64,000 bases of DNA from Xanthomonas sp. XNM01 (GTDB lineage: Bacteria; Pseudomonadota; Gammaproteobacteria; Xanthomonadales; Xanthomonadaceae). Below, in pieces: positions 19,287-27,489 of this stretch. The translations under genes were made by a program, and so were the position numbers. Below the pieces are notes generated by a model. The model saw nothing but the letters and a program-made list of their open reading frames with translations, was not told the DNA's origin and ran no database searches. The stretch spans positions 62,001-126,000 of the forward strand of contig NZ_JACVAP010000002.1 in the NCBI RefSeq assembly GCF_014851915.1. The letters run 5' to 3'. Every line of letters begins with the position of its first letter. Positions within the stretch are counted from its first letter, which is position 1.

Positions 19287-20299
19287 AATCAATGGAAATT
19301 GGTGAATCGGTTGTTGAGGATGTCATCCTGCATCAGGTTGGCAATCGCCTGCGAGAAGAGCCACTGATCTTGGCGAATCAATGCTTCGACATCACGGAAA
19401 GCATCGCGAACCTGATACTTGGCGGCTATCTACGAGGCATCGTTAGCGATAAAAATCAGTACATGCTCACCCATGAAAGCGATATGGCGCTGAATGACGT
19501 GGCCCACCATGTATCCGCTTTCTTTTCCAGGAAAATCTCTTTCATAGAGCTTTCCAGGAACTTGGCTACACATCTGTACGCTTCGGCACACCACCCCAAC
19601 ATTGCATCAGGTGATCTGTTTGTCATTTTGTTTGACAAGCTGAAACTAGATGGAAAGTACAAATCTGCTGTCGGGGTTTACAAGGCGGAGTCAAAACAGC
19701 AATACATTTCTACCCGTGCCGATGGCGAAAATAAGCAGCTTGAAGTGTCAAGTGGCATCAACCCCGACTTGATTGACAAAGGCGTTCTCATTGTTGATGG
19801 CTCTGAAATCGTTTATGCCATCGATCGCCTGAGCAGCCGCACAAAATACTGGATTGAGGATTTTCTGAAAGCGAAGCAGGTTCCCAATGAGAACACAAGA
19901 ACAGCCGTCGCTGCCGGGCTGATAGAGAAGGTTCGGGACAACATCGAAAGCCCCATGGCAAGGCAGGACTTCTGCCGCGAGGTCATTGCCTTGTGTGCAG
20001 ACCGGGATGAAGTACCTGGCGATGAGATCAGGACGGTGTCAGAGAAATACGTTTCCTCCGACGTATGGAGCACCGAGCTCGCCAGAATCACCGAACGCAA
20101 GGGGTTGGTGGATACCGACGAAATCAATGTGCCAACCAGAAACCTTCAGGCCAGGTTGAAAAAAATATTTAATCGCATCAATCTGGGCCAGGATATCGGA
20201 TTGATACTGCCGGACAGCCTTTCGTTCAATGATGCAAGCTTCAAGGATGACGGGCAAGCCATCCAAATAAGCATAACACTGGGGAAGAAGCATGGGTGA
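19283..20299 (+). CDS. Nucleoid-associated protein NdpA/YejK-like (NA37)
   Basis: The 338-residue protein shows the layout of the 37-kDa nucleoid-associated family: an N-terminal HxxxN-type start, a GDLFVILFDKLKLDGKYKSA core where the family has a hydrophobic beta strand, a central DGSEIVYAIDRLSSRTKYWIEDFL segment, then a helical C-terminal part. YejK binds the nucleoid and interacts with topoisomerase IV. Relatives also occur in defence islands, where their role is unclear. The ATG at 19283 overlaps the methylase stop; MEIG at 19292 is a possible alternative start. Base composition drops here: it is visibly richer in A and T than the methylase gene. The match is moderate and by pattern only. 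Confidence 0.55.
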   Translation: MKSMEIGESVVEDVILHQVGNRLREEPLILANQCFDITESIANLILGGYLRGIVSDKNQYMLTHESDMALNDVAHHVSAFFSRKISFIELSRNLATHLYASAHHPNIASGDLFVILFDKLKLDGKYKSAVGVYKAESKQQYISTRADGENKQLEVSSGINPDLIDKGVLIVDGSEIVYAIDRLSSRTKYWIEDFLKAKQVPNENTRTAVAAGLIEKVRDNIESPMARQDFCREVIALCADRDEVPGDEIRTVSEKYVSSDVWSTELARITERKGLVDTDEINVPTRNLQARLKKIFNRINLGQDIGLILPDSLSFNDASFKDDGQAIQISITLGKKHG

Positions 20300-21209
20300 G
20301 TCATCGAAGACATCAGGTGAGAATGGCGAGAAGATCACGGAAGAACTCCTGAAGCTGATTGGGTGGAGCAATCTCCTGAAGGGCGTCAGCATTCCATGCA
20401 ATAAAGCAGCACACGACAAGCAAAGTCATGGCAATGATTTTGTGTTCATCTATGACAATCCGCTCCATGACAGCCGGACAGATGTTGTTTATATCTCCTC
20501 GAAAAACGCCAAAAATGGCTACCCCAAAGGAGATCAAGGCGTCAGGACTGCGTTCAAAGGCCACCTGTCGGAGCTTGATGAGATAGTCTCCTGCTCAAAA
20601 ATCAGCTCAGAAGTCAATCAAGCAATACAAACCTTCGGGGGCCGCAGGCAAAAGAAGCATATAGGCCTGCTCGTGTGGACGCATGGAGACAGGGAGACAC
20701 TGGGTAAAGACATCAAGCCCGCCTTGAGTCGTATCCAGTTGGATTTATCGTCAAGCTGTCCCTTCTATCTTGTGGACACGGCCCGTGCCTCATTCATCAA
20801 AGAGGCGATCAGTCATTTCAGATCAATCAAGCAGGGGCAGCAATACCATTTCTATTACCCCAAGCTTGGAAATGTCATCGCAAACGCAGATGAACGATAC
20901 GGCGATCTGCTGCCAATCGAGCTTTTGGCTTCAGACCTTATCCCCTTTCGGTTCATGCTGGGAGAAAAAGCCTCTCTCTGCCTGTATGCCAAACAGGCAT
21001 TCTCGGAAGAATCTCTGAAAAAGCTTTGTAGTCTGGCCTTCGATTTTGCCGATGGCTGGGTGCAGGATATTTTCATCGGTCTGGAAAGCTACCACCCGGC
21101 AGACGACAAGCAGGTGAAAGATGCCGTCCTGATGGCCTTCCGGGAAAGGAAAGCAAGCATCAAGGTGTTTTGCTACAAAGAGTCCGTTCTCGATCTTTTG
21201 GAGTGCTGA
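20292..21209 (+). CDS. Predicted PD-(D/E)XK-like nuclease of unknown family
   Basis: This 305-residue protein was not recognised with certainty. Its N-terminal third fits a restriction-endonuclease-like fold: a helix GENGEKITEELLKLIGW (about 9-25), then HGNDFVFIY (D at about 52) and VVYISSKNA (about 66-74), where the usual acidic residue before xK is Ser. That gives a D...S-x-K arrangement, a known variation of the PD-(D/E)XK site. The rest is mixed helix and strand without transmembrane segments. It overlaps the upstream gene by eight bases and ends one base before the next start, so it is translationally coupled on both sides. Segment 20401-20460 has only 23 G or C in 60. A pairing like GapS4a/GapS4b is one idea, not tested. 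Confidence 0.5.
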   Translation: MGESSKTSGENGEKITEELLKLIGWSNLLKGVSIPCNKAAHDKQSHGNDFVFIYDNPLHDSRTDVVYISSKNAKNGYPKGDQGVRTAFKGHLSELDEIVSCSKISSEVNQAIQTFGGRRQKKHIGLLVWTHGDRETLGKDIKPALSRIQLDLSSSCPFYLVDTARASFIKEAISHFRSIKQGQQYHFYYPKLGNVIANADERYGDLLPIELLASDLIPFRFMLGEKASLCLYAKQAFSEESLKKLCSLAFDFADGWVQDIFIGLESYHPADDKQVKDAVLMAFRERKASIKVFCYKESVLDLLEC

Positions 21210-21210
21210 T

Positions 21211-22359
21211 ATGGATAAGCCGGCCAAGCAATTTGATTATGAACGGACCATGCTCTGGGGCGATCGTTTGAGAGTGCTGCTCAATAGCGATCACATCAGC
21301 AATGGCGAAATCACTGAAACTCTGAAGGAAAAGGGCATATTTATCGGCAGCGGTGAAAAATCCGATACCGTGCCATTGTTGAGTGCCTGCCTTCTCACGC
21401 CAAATGAGTTCGTGAACCTTGTCGAAAAATCATTCGTTCGTGAGTCTGGAAAGAAGTACTCATCCAGCAAGTTCAAGCTGACATCTTCAGGTGTCGACTG
21501 GAAAACGGAAATCCAAAACAACTTTGACTCGGTGATGGAGGGTATCAAGCTGGGGGATGATCGGGTGTTTGCTTCTGAACCAGCTCTCTCTATTGACCCC
21601 GATGGAAACGTAAAAGTCACATATTCCGTGCGCGTCCTCGACTTCAGCAAGGACTGGATAAACCAGGAGATCACTTACCCAGGTGAAATTCTTCTAAAGC
21701 AGTCCGGCAATGGCTTGGAAATTGAAGTCAACAAATCCAGAACATCACAAGACACCAACAAGCTCAATGATGTCATCACTGGCGCCATTGGAAAGTTCTG
21801 CAAGTCAAAAGGCATTACCACGGATGAAAAGCCGGAGTCCATTCTATTTGATGATTTAACGAACAATGAGCGCATCCGCTTCTTTCTGCAATTGACATCT
21901 ATCAATACACCCGAGCTCTCCTTCAAGGAGATTGGGGATTTCGAAATCATTCGAGATCAGGAAGCAGGGGCGCTGCCAAAAGAAGAGCGAATTGAATGGA
22001 TGGAGGGGCATGTCAACAAGATACAGATAAAAGGAAGTGATCTTGGAAAAGTCTTCCTTCTCAAGGAGGAAAGCTATTATCAGTATTACTGCCTGATAAA
22101 AATGAAGGCTACATATGCCTTCAAGTTCGGTGCAAACGCTGGCGACTGCGGCATTGAATTTGCCTTCTCTGGAAAAACATCAAGAGACGATAATTACTCT
22201 GGGACTGTTTTTGACTTCAGCATTGAGCGACTTCCGCGCCTGGAGGAAGGAAGCAAGAATCGAGTCAGAAAAGACATTATCCAAAGGATTCAAGCAGCAA
22301 TAGATGCGGCCTTCAAGCATGTCAAGCCATCTGCCGTAGCTGGTTTGGATGGAGAATAG
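21211..22359 (+). CDS. Hypothetical protein, partner of the 20292 gene
   Basis: I do not recognise this 382-residue soluble protein. There is no signal peptide or membrane segment. Residues about 28-60 (ISNGEITETLKEKGIFIG...) could form a small helix-turn-helix-like unit. The middle and C-terminal parts alternate strands and loops (YSVRVLDFSKDWINQEITYPG; YYCLIKMKATYAFKFG). The start ATG at 21211 follows the previous stop by one base, which argues for a two-protein complex made in fixed ratio. It shares the lower GC of the two genes before it, and the next gene starts after six bases with a higher GC. The three therefore look like one insertion or cassette. Confidence 0.6.
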   Translation: MDKPAKQFDYERTMLWGDRLRVLLNSDHISNGEITETLKEKGIFIGSGEKSDTVPLLSACLLTPNEFVNLVEKSFVRESGKKYSSSKFKLTSSGVDWKTEIQNNFDSVMEGIKLGDDRVFASEPALSIDPDGNVKVTYSVRVLDFSKDWINQEITYPGEILLKQSGNGLEIEVNKSRTSQDTNKLNDVITGAIGKFCKSKGITTDEKPESILFDDLTNNERIRFFLQLTSINTPELSFKEIGDFEIIRDQEAGALPKEERIEWMEGHVNKIQIKGSDLGKVFLLKEESYYQYYCLIKMKATYAFKFGANAGDCGIEFAFSGKTSRDDNYSGTVFDFSIERLPRLEEGSKNRVRKDIIQRIQAAIDAAFKHVKPSAVAGLDGE

Positions 22360-22365
22360 CGCCGT

Positions 22366-23712
22366 ATGCTAACCCACCTCAAACTGGAGAACTTCAAGAT
22401 CTGGCGCACCACGGGGCCTGTGCGACTTGCTCCGATTACTCTGCTGTTGGGTACCAATTCATCAGGCAAATCCAGTCTGATCCAAAGCCTGCTGCTCATC
22501 CGTCAGACCGTCAGAGGCGATGATCCGAGTCTCGATCTCAATCTTGGCAATCCTGATGCTGGCGATTCCGTCACACTCGGCCAGTTCAAGGATGTGCTGT
22601 GTCGCCACGGCGCAGCAACGGAAAGCACGGCGTCCAATCAGGTAGGTATCGAGTTTCGCTGGAGCGAAACGGGAAATGCCGCTGAATCGGCGATCTTCTC
22701 GGTACGCTACCGTAAAGGCCAATCCGGCAGCGCTGAACTGGAGTTCCTGCGCTTGGGCAAAGACGGTCAAGGCTTCAGCGTGCAACGCCGTAAACCCGGG
22801 ATTTATCGCCTCGCGCTGGGCAATCAAATCAAGCCTTTGGGGCAAAGTGCGGATTTCCGTCCGCAGCGTTCGTTTGCATTTTCACCCTCTACGCTCAACA
22901 AACTGGGTGTACAGGGGGAGGTGATTCGGCCAGTTGGTCCGGCGTTGTTGGACGAGTTGGGCCGCATCATCTACCTTGGCCCCGTGCGCCGCTTGGCCCA
23001 GCGTGACTATGTATGGGCAGGGCGTATGCCTGCCCATATCGGCGACGACGGCGCCAAAGCCGTGGATGCGTTGATTGCCAGCGGTGTGGCGTGCCAGCAA
23101 GCCAAGAGGCGCAGTCAAGCCTTGCCAGCGGAAGCCTATCTCTTTGAGCAAACGGTTCATTGGCTGAAGGAGATGAATCTGGCGCACGGTCTTTCCATCC
23201 ACGCCCTTGGCAATTCAGCGCGTCATGAGTTGCTGGTGGAAACCGATGGCCAGGCTAGTAACCTCAAAGACGTTGGAGTGGGGGTGTCGCAGGTGCTTCC
23301 TGTCATTGTGGCCGCCCTGTTCGCCCAGCCCGGCCATATCGTGATCGTCGAAGAACCGGAAAGCCATCTACACCCGCTGGCGCAGAGCAAGCTGGCTGAA
23401 TTGCTGGCGCAGGTAAGCAAGAAACGCAACGTTCAGTTCATCGTCGAGACGCATTCAGAACATTTGTTCCGCCGCATGCAGACCTTGATTGCCCGCGAAG
23501 AAGTGTCCGTTGCTGACGCCGCCATGTATTTCGTTGAACGTGATGGCAAAAATGCCAACCTTCTGCCTTTGGAAGTTGATGATCTTGGGCGGGTAAAAAA
23601 CTGGCCCAAGCATTTTTTCGGAGACACCTTGGGGGAGACTCGCGAGCAAACGGCGTTAGCCATCAAACGAGCGAAAGAGTTGAGAGCAAAAGATGGCGAT
23701 GTTCCTGATTGA
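22366..23712 (+). CDS. OLD-like AAA ATPase, DUF3696 type
   Basis: The 448-residue protein starts MLTHLKLENFKIWRTTGPVRL, the RecF/SMC-type opening of ABC-like ATPases. Walker A is GTNSSGKSS (29-37). The signature area (about 300-310) leads to Walker B IVIVEEPESHLHP (325-337), followed by FIVETHSEHLFRRM (about 358-371), the D-loop and switch histidine. The spacing and EPESHLHP motif are those of the DUF3696/AAA15 group. No TOPRIM nuclease domain is fused, unlike OLD. The next gene, a PIN-like nuclease, begins 20 bases inside this one, so the pair probably forms an ATPase-nuclease unit. ATPases of this kind act as sensors or motors in anti-phage systems. Confidence 0.85.
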   Translation: MLTHLKLENFKIWRTTGPVRLAPITLLLGTNSSGKSSLIQSLLLIRQTVRGDDPSLDLNLGNPDAGDSVTLGQFKDVLCRHGAATESTASNQVGIEFRWSETGNAAESAIFSVRYRKGQSGSAELEFLRLGKDGQGFSVQRRKPGIYRLALGNQIKPLGQSADFRPQRSFAFSPSTLNKLGVQGEVIRPVGPALLDELGRIIYLGPVRRLAQRDYVWAGRMPAHIGDDGAKAVDALIASGVACQQAKRRSQALPAEAYLFEQTVHWLKEMNLAHGLSIHALGNSARHELLVETDGQASNLKDVGVGVSQVLPVIVAALFAQPGHIVIVEEPESHLHPLAQSKLAELLAQVSKKRNVQFIVETHSEHLFRRMQTLIAREEVSVADAAMYFVERDGKNANLLPLEVDDLGRVKNWPKHFFGDTLGETREQTALAIKRAKELRAKDGDVPD

Positions 23713-24235
23713 TACTAACGTGATGCTCGCCGCGAGTGCGATCTCCGAGCTGTCCAACGTCGCTACACGCGCCATGCCGCGCGAGATTGAATTGCGTGAG
23801 TCGGTCTACGAGTGGCTGGTGCAGTTCGATCAGTCGGACGACCATATGGTGCTGGATGACGCCGGGTTGGTGCTGGCGGAGTACGAGCGCAACATGCCGT
23901 ACAACTGGCAGGAACAGGAGTACGGGCTGCAGGTGTTGCAGAGCAAGCGAGATCGGATGCAGGTTGATGATGTGCCAATCGACACGTTCGAAGGCAATGG
24001 GGAACATATCGCCGTGTTGACCGCTGAACACGAAGCAATCGTCACCGACCGTGAGGATCGCAAGTGGGTTGCTTGTGCATTGGCCGCGATGATTATGTTC
24101 GAAGAATCACCTCCTATCGTCTACGGTGCGGAGACTGACTGGCATATCGCAAGAACGCAATTGGAGGAATTCGGAATTTTCTTTCTGCCCTTGCTGCCTG
24201 CTGCGTGGTATCAGGACAGGGTTGGGTGCCTATGA
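23693..24235 (+). CDS. PIN-like nuclease
   Basis: The 180-residue protein starts MAMFLIDTNVMLA: the first PIN aspartate is D7 in IDTN. A conserved Glu is at about 63 (LVLAEYERN), and the C-terminal acidic cluster is TDREDRKWVACAL (118-130), so all parts of the PIN metal site can be placed. PIN proteins are Mg2+-dependent ribonucleases. It overlaps the ATPase gene by 20 bases and its stop overlaps the ligase start (ATGA at 24232), so all three are likely coupled. There is no antitoxin gene next to it of the VapB kind, which argues against an ordinary VapC. An ATPase-controlled RNase is my inference. Confidence 0.7.
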   Translation: MAMFLIDTNVMLAASAISELSNVATRAMPREIELRESVYEWLVQFDQSDDHMVLDDAGLVLAEYERNMPYNWQEQEYGLQVLQSKRDRMQVDDVPIDTFEGNGEHIAVLTAEHEAIVTDREDRKWVACALAAMIMFEESPPIVYGAETDWHIARTQLEEFGIFFLPLLPAAWYQDRVGCL

Positions 24236-24930
24236 CAGCCACCTTCTTTCGTTTTCCCACCACGCCGCACCTCGCTTGGCTTGCCAAAGACGGCATGCCA
24301 CGCGACGACAAGGTGTTGTCGCCCACCGAAGCGCAGGCGCTGTTGTCCGGCGATGTGGTCGTGGAGGAGAAGCTCGACGGTGCGAACCTCGGCCTGTCTC
24401 TATCACCCGACGGCACCCTGCTTGCTCAGAATCGCGGCCAGTATCTGGGCGAGCCCTATGTTGGTCAGTTTGCGCGTTTACCCGCCTGGCTGGCGCAGCA
24501 CAAATCCAGCTTGCTTGCCGTGCTGCGTCCTGAGTTGATGCTGTTCGGCGAATGGTGCGCCGCACGCCATTCACTGGATTACGACACGCTGCCCGATTGG
24601 TTTCTGTTGTTCGATGTCTATGACCGCAGCAAGAGGCGTTTTTGGAGTACCTCCCGGCGCAACGCGCTGGCCTCAGAAGCCGAATTGTTCACCGTGCCGC
24701 GGGTATCGAGTGGCCACACCACCCTGGCGGCGCTGAAGCAATTGGTTATGGATACAGCCAGTCACTATCGCGCCGAGCTGCCGCTGGAAGGTGTGGTGGT
24801 ACGGCGCGAATCAGCCGACTGGTGCGAGGCGCGTGCCAAGTTGGTGCGCCCGGATTTCGCACAAGCAATCGACACCCATTGGCGCAAGCGCGCCATCGAG
24901 TGGAACCGGGTGGATTGGACGCGGACATGA
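24232..24930 (+). CDS. ATP-dependent RNA ligase family protein
   Basis: The 232-residue protein has the nucleotidyltransferase motifs of RNA/DNA ligases: motif I EKLDGAN with the adenylated lysine K47, an RGQYLG element (68-73), motif III-like LFGEWCA (104-110), motif IV EGVVVR (186-191) and motif V RAKLVR (201-206). Size and the absence of an OB fold fit the small T4 Rnl2-like group. The enzyme should join RNA 3'-OH and 5'-phosphate ends. The ATG at 24232 overlaps the PIN gene stop; a start nine codons upstream is possible but less likely. An RNA ligase beside an RNase suggests break and repair of one RNA, for example tRNA, which is inference. Confidence 0.8.
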   Translation: MTATFFRFPTTPHLAWLAKDGMPRDDKVLSPTEAQALLSGDVVVEEKLDGANLGLSLSPDGTLLAQNRGQYLGEPYVGQFARLPAWLAQHKSSLLAVLRPELMLFGEWCAARHSLDYDTLPDWFLLFDVYDRSKRRFWSTSRRNALASEAELFTVPRVSSGHTTLAALKQLVMDTASHYRAELPLEGVVVRRESADWCEARAKLVRPDFAQAIDTHWRKRAIEWNRVDWTRT

Positions 24931-25694
24931 ATCCTCTGCAACGCACCATCATCGAAAAATTCGGCCACGACAACGGCTTCGAGCACGTGCTGTCATCTGC
25001 TAGCGATGCGGTGATACTGACTTCGGCTCGTCATCGAAGTCAGGCGGTGGTGACAGCATTGGTCGGAGGCTTCGAGGTGCGCTTTCAACCTGCCACGCCC
25101 GCGCTGCTGCCGGAGTTGCTGCGCAGCTTCCAACCTTGGGCCGGAGCCGATGACGTGTTTTTTGTGCAGACTCTGCCCGATTTGGCGGCTCTCTTGCGCC
25201 GCACGGCCAGCCTGTCGCAAGCCTTGCCGAATCAGGCCGTGCGCGACTACCACGCGGCCGTGGTGCAAGCTGTCGAGACGATGTCTGCCGAAGCCCGGGG
25301 CACGGAAGTCGAACGCCTGGTGCGTCAGCGTGTGGGGCAGGCGCGTTACCGCGATGCCTTGCTGACCTACTGGGGCGGTTCCTGCGCAGTGACTGGCGTC
25401 GCGGTGACTGAAGCCCTGCGTGCCAGCCATGCCAAACCCTGGGCCGAATGTGCTGACGATGCCGAGCGGTTGGATGCCTTCAACGGCTTTCTGCTGGTGG
25501 CCAATCTCGATGCGCTGTTCGATCGCTTTCTGATCAGCTTCGACGATGCCGGGCATCTGCTGACCAGCACCCGCCTGTTCCAAAGCGATCTACCTGGGCT
25601 TGGCATTCATTCGGGAATGACGTTGCGCTGGCTGGCCAGCGAGCACCGGCATTATTTACAGTGGCACCGCGAGCGCTTCCTGCTCGGTGCCTGA
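24927..25694 (+). CDS. HNH endonuclease (HNH_2 type)
   Basis: In this 255-residue protein the C-terminal half holds the HNH_2 pattern: CAVTG (C153), then SHAKPW (167-172, metal-binding and general-base His), and NGFLLVANLDALFDRFLISF (186-205). The N-terminal 110 residues are of unknown fold and may recognise DNA or a partner. The start overlaps the ligase stop (ATGA at 24927). Proteins with this layout are seen in defence islands as DNA nucleases. The target cannot be read from the sequence. Confidence 0.82.
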   Translation: MNPLQRTIIEKFGHDNGFEHVLSSASDAVILTSARHRSQAVVTALVGGFEVRFQPATPALLPELLRSFQPWAGADDVFFVQTLPDLAALLRRTASLSQALPNQAVRDYHAAVVQAVETMSAEARGTEVERLVRQRVGQARYRDALLTYWGGSCAVTGVAVTEALRASHAKPWAECADDAERLDAFNGFLLVANLDALFDRFLISFDDAGHLLTSTRLFQSDLPGLGIHSGMTLRWLASEHRHYLQWHRERFLLGA

Positions 25695-25707
25695 TCGAAG
25701 GAAAAAC

Positions 25708-27423
25708 ATGGCCAAGGCCGAAGCAAGCGTTGAAGAACTGGTATCCATGATCGAGCGGGGCGAACTGCGCTTGCCAGAGATGCAGCGCCAGTATGTGTGG
25801 CGCTCCACGCGAGTGCGCGATCTGCTGGATTCGCTGTATCGCGGCTACCCATCGGGCGCAATCCTGCTTTGGGAAACGGATGAAGCTGTGCCGCTGCAGG
25901 ATTTCGCGGTCAGCCAGAACACGAATCCTTACCAGAGCACGCGGCTTCTGCTGGATGGTCAGCAGCGTCTGACATCGCTCTCTGCCGTTATTCGCGGCGA
26001 GCCAGTATCGGTGCGCGGCCGTCGTCGGCCTATCGACTTGCTGTTCAACTTGGAGCATCCCGACCAGTTGGCGGTCGTGACCGAAGTGGAAGAGAACGGC
26101 GACGATGAGGACGATGCCGACCACGATAGCGAACTGATTGGCGATGAGACGGACTCGACCGAGGACGAACTGCTCAAGCGCTTCAACAAGATGACTTTCG
26201 TTGTGGCCACGAGGAAGCTGGAGCAGTTGCCGCATTGGGTGAAAGTGTCGGAAGTGTTCAAGACCGACAACGATGCGCCTTTCCTCAAACGTGCCGGTAT
26301 CAGTGGTTTTGACGATCCGCGGTACGAGAAGTACAGCCAGCGCCTGGCCCGGTTACGTGGCATCCGCAAGTACGTTTATCGGATGGACGTGCTGGAACGC
26401 ACGCTTTCCTACGATGAAGTCACGGAAATCTTCGTCCGGGTCAATTCACTGGGCGCCAAGCTGCGCAGTTCCGACTTGGCTCTGGCTCAGATTACCGCCA
26501 AGTGGCGGCACTCGCTGCAGACGTTCCAGGATTTCCAGAAGGCATGCGCCAAGACGGGCTTTGACCTTGATCTCGGTTTGCACTTGAAGAATCTTATGGC
26601 GTTTGCCACCGGTCAATCACGTTTCCAGATCGTGGGTAGCCTGAATGTGGAGAAGCTGCAGAAGGCATGGAAAGAAGCCTGCGATGGCATGGAATTCGCG
26701 CTCAACTTCCTGCGCAGCAATCTTGGCATCGATAGCCCGGCACTGTTGTCGTCGCCTTTCCTGCTGGTAGTGCTGGCGTATTTCGGGCATAGCCGCAACT
26801 ATGCGCTGAGCAACGATGAGGCCCGCCAACTGCGCTACTGGGCGCTGATGGCCAATGCCAAAGGCCGCTTCTCCCGAGGCTCCAGCGAAACCATTCTGGA
26901 TCAGGATTTGGCAAGTATTCGTCAGGGCGGAGCGGTGAGCGAGCTGATCGACCGACTACGCCTGCAGTTCGGTCGCCTGGACATTACCGCGGAGGAGTTG
27001 GAAGGCCGCAACCAGCGCAGCGCGCTGTTCAAGACCATGTTCCTGGCTTTCCGTGCTGCCGGTGCGAAAGATTGGCGCAGCCATCTGACCATTGCTCTGG
27101 ATCATTCGGGCGCCCAGCATCGCTTGCAGTTCCATCACATCTTTCCCAAAGCCGTATTGAAGACCAGCTTCACTGCCCGCGAGGCGGATGACATCGCCAA
27201 TCTGGCCTTCATCGGCGGCAAGACGAACCGTTCAATCAGCGACAAAGATCCGGCAGCGTATCTGCCGCCGTTGGTTGAAAGGCTTGGCGAGGCTACATTT
27301 GCAGCACAGTGCATCCCCGTTGATGGGGAATTGTTGGAACCAAAGAGTTACAAGGATTTTCTTCTGGAACGCCGCGGGAGGATAGCAGCGGCGCTGAATG
27401 CGTTTGTTGGGCTGCCCGATTGA
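25708..27423 (+). CDS. DUF262-HNH protein, GmrSD-like
   Basis: The 571-residue protein begins with a DUF262 domain: ELRLPEMQRQYVWRSTRVRDLL (about 18-39), YPSGAILLWE, and the DGQQR motif (83-87) that gives a ParB/sulfiredoxin-like nucleotidase site. A C-terminal HHIFPK (476-481) and a downstream NLAFIGGKTN stretch form a DUF1524-like HNH nuclease. This is the GmrSD layout, a type IV enzyme that cuts glucosylated or otherwise modified phage DNA. An acidic insert rich in Asp and Glu lies at about 127-155. ATG at 25708 is chosen because GAAGGA precedes it at six bases. It is the last gene of the island operon; a terminator follows 91 bases later. Confidence 0.88.
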   Translation: MAKAEASVEELVSMIERGELRLPEMQRQYVWRSTRVRDLLDSLYRGYPSGAILLWETDEAVPLQDFAVSQNTNPYQSTRLLLDGQQRLTSLSAVIRGEPVSVRGRRRPIDLLFNLEHPDQLAVVTEVEENGDDEDDADHDSELIGDETDSTEDELLKRFNKMTFVVATRKLEQLPHWVKVSEVFKTDNDAPFLKRAGISGFDDPRYEKYSQRLARLRGIRKYVYRMDVLERTLSYDEVTEIFVRVNSLGAKLRSSDLALAQITAKWRHSLQTFQDFQKACAKTGFDLDLGLHLKNLMAFATGQSRFQIVGSLNVEKLQKAWKEACDGMEFALNFLRSNLGIDSPALLSSPFLLVVLAYFGHSRNYALSNDEARQLRYWALMANAKGRFSRGSSETILDQDLASIRQGGAVSELIDRLRLQFGRLDITAEELEGRNQRSALFKTMFLAFRAAGAKDWRSHLTIALDHSGAQHRLQFHHIFPKAVLKTSFTAREADDIANLAFIGGKTNRSISDKDPAAYLPPLVERLGEATFAAQCIPVDGELLEPKSYKDFLLERRGRIAAALNAFVGLPD

Positions 27424-27489
27424 CTTGCGTTCGGTGTATGCCTGGCGCTTGACATGTATGGAGGGCCAGTAGCAGTCTTGCTGCACGGA

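Noticed and set aside
22366-24235. Gabija or OLD-type two-gene system
   Set aside because: The ATPase lacks a TOPRIM domain and the partner is PIN-like rather than a UvrD-like helicase.
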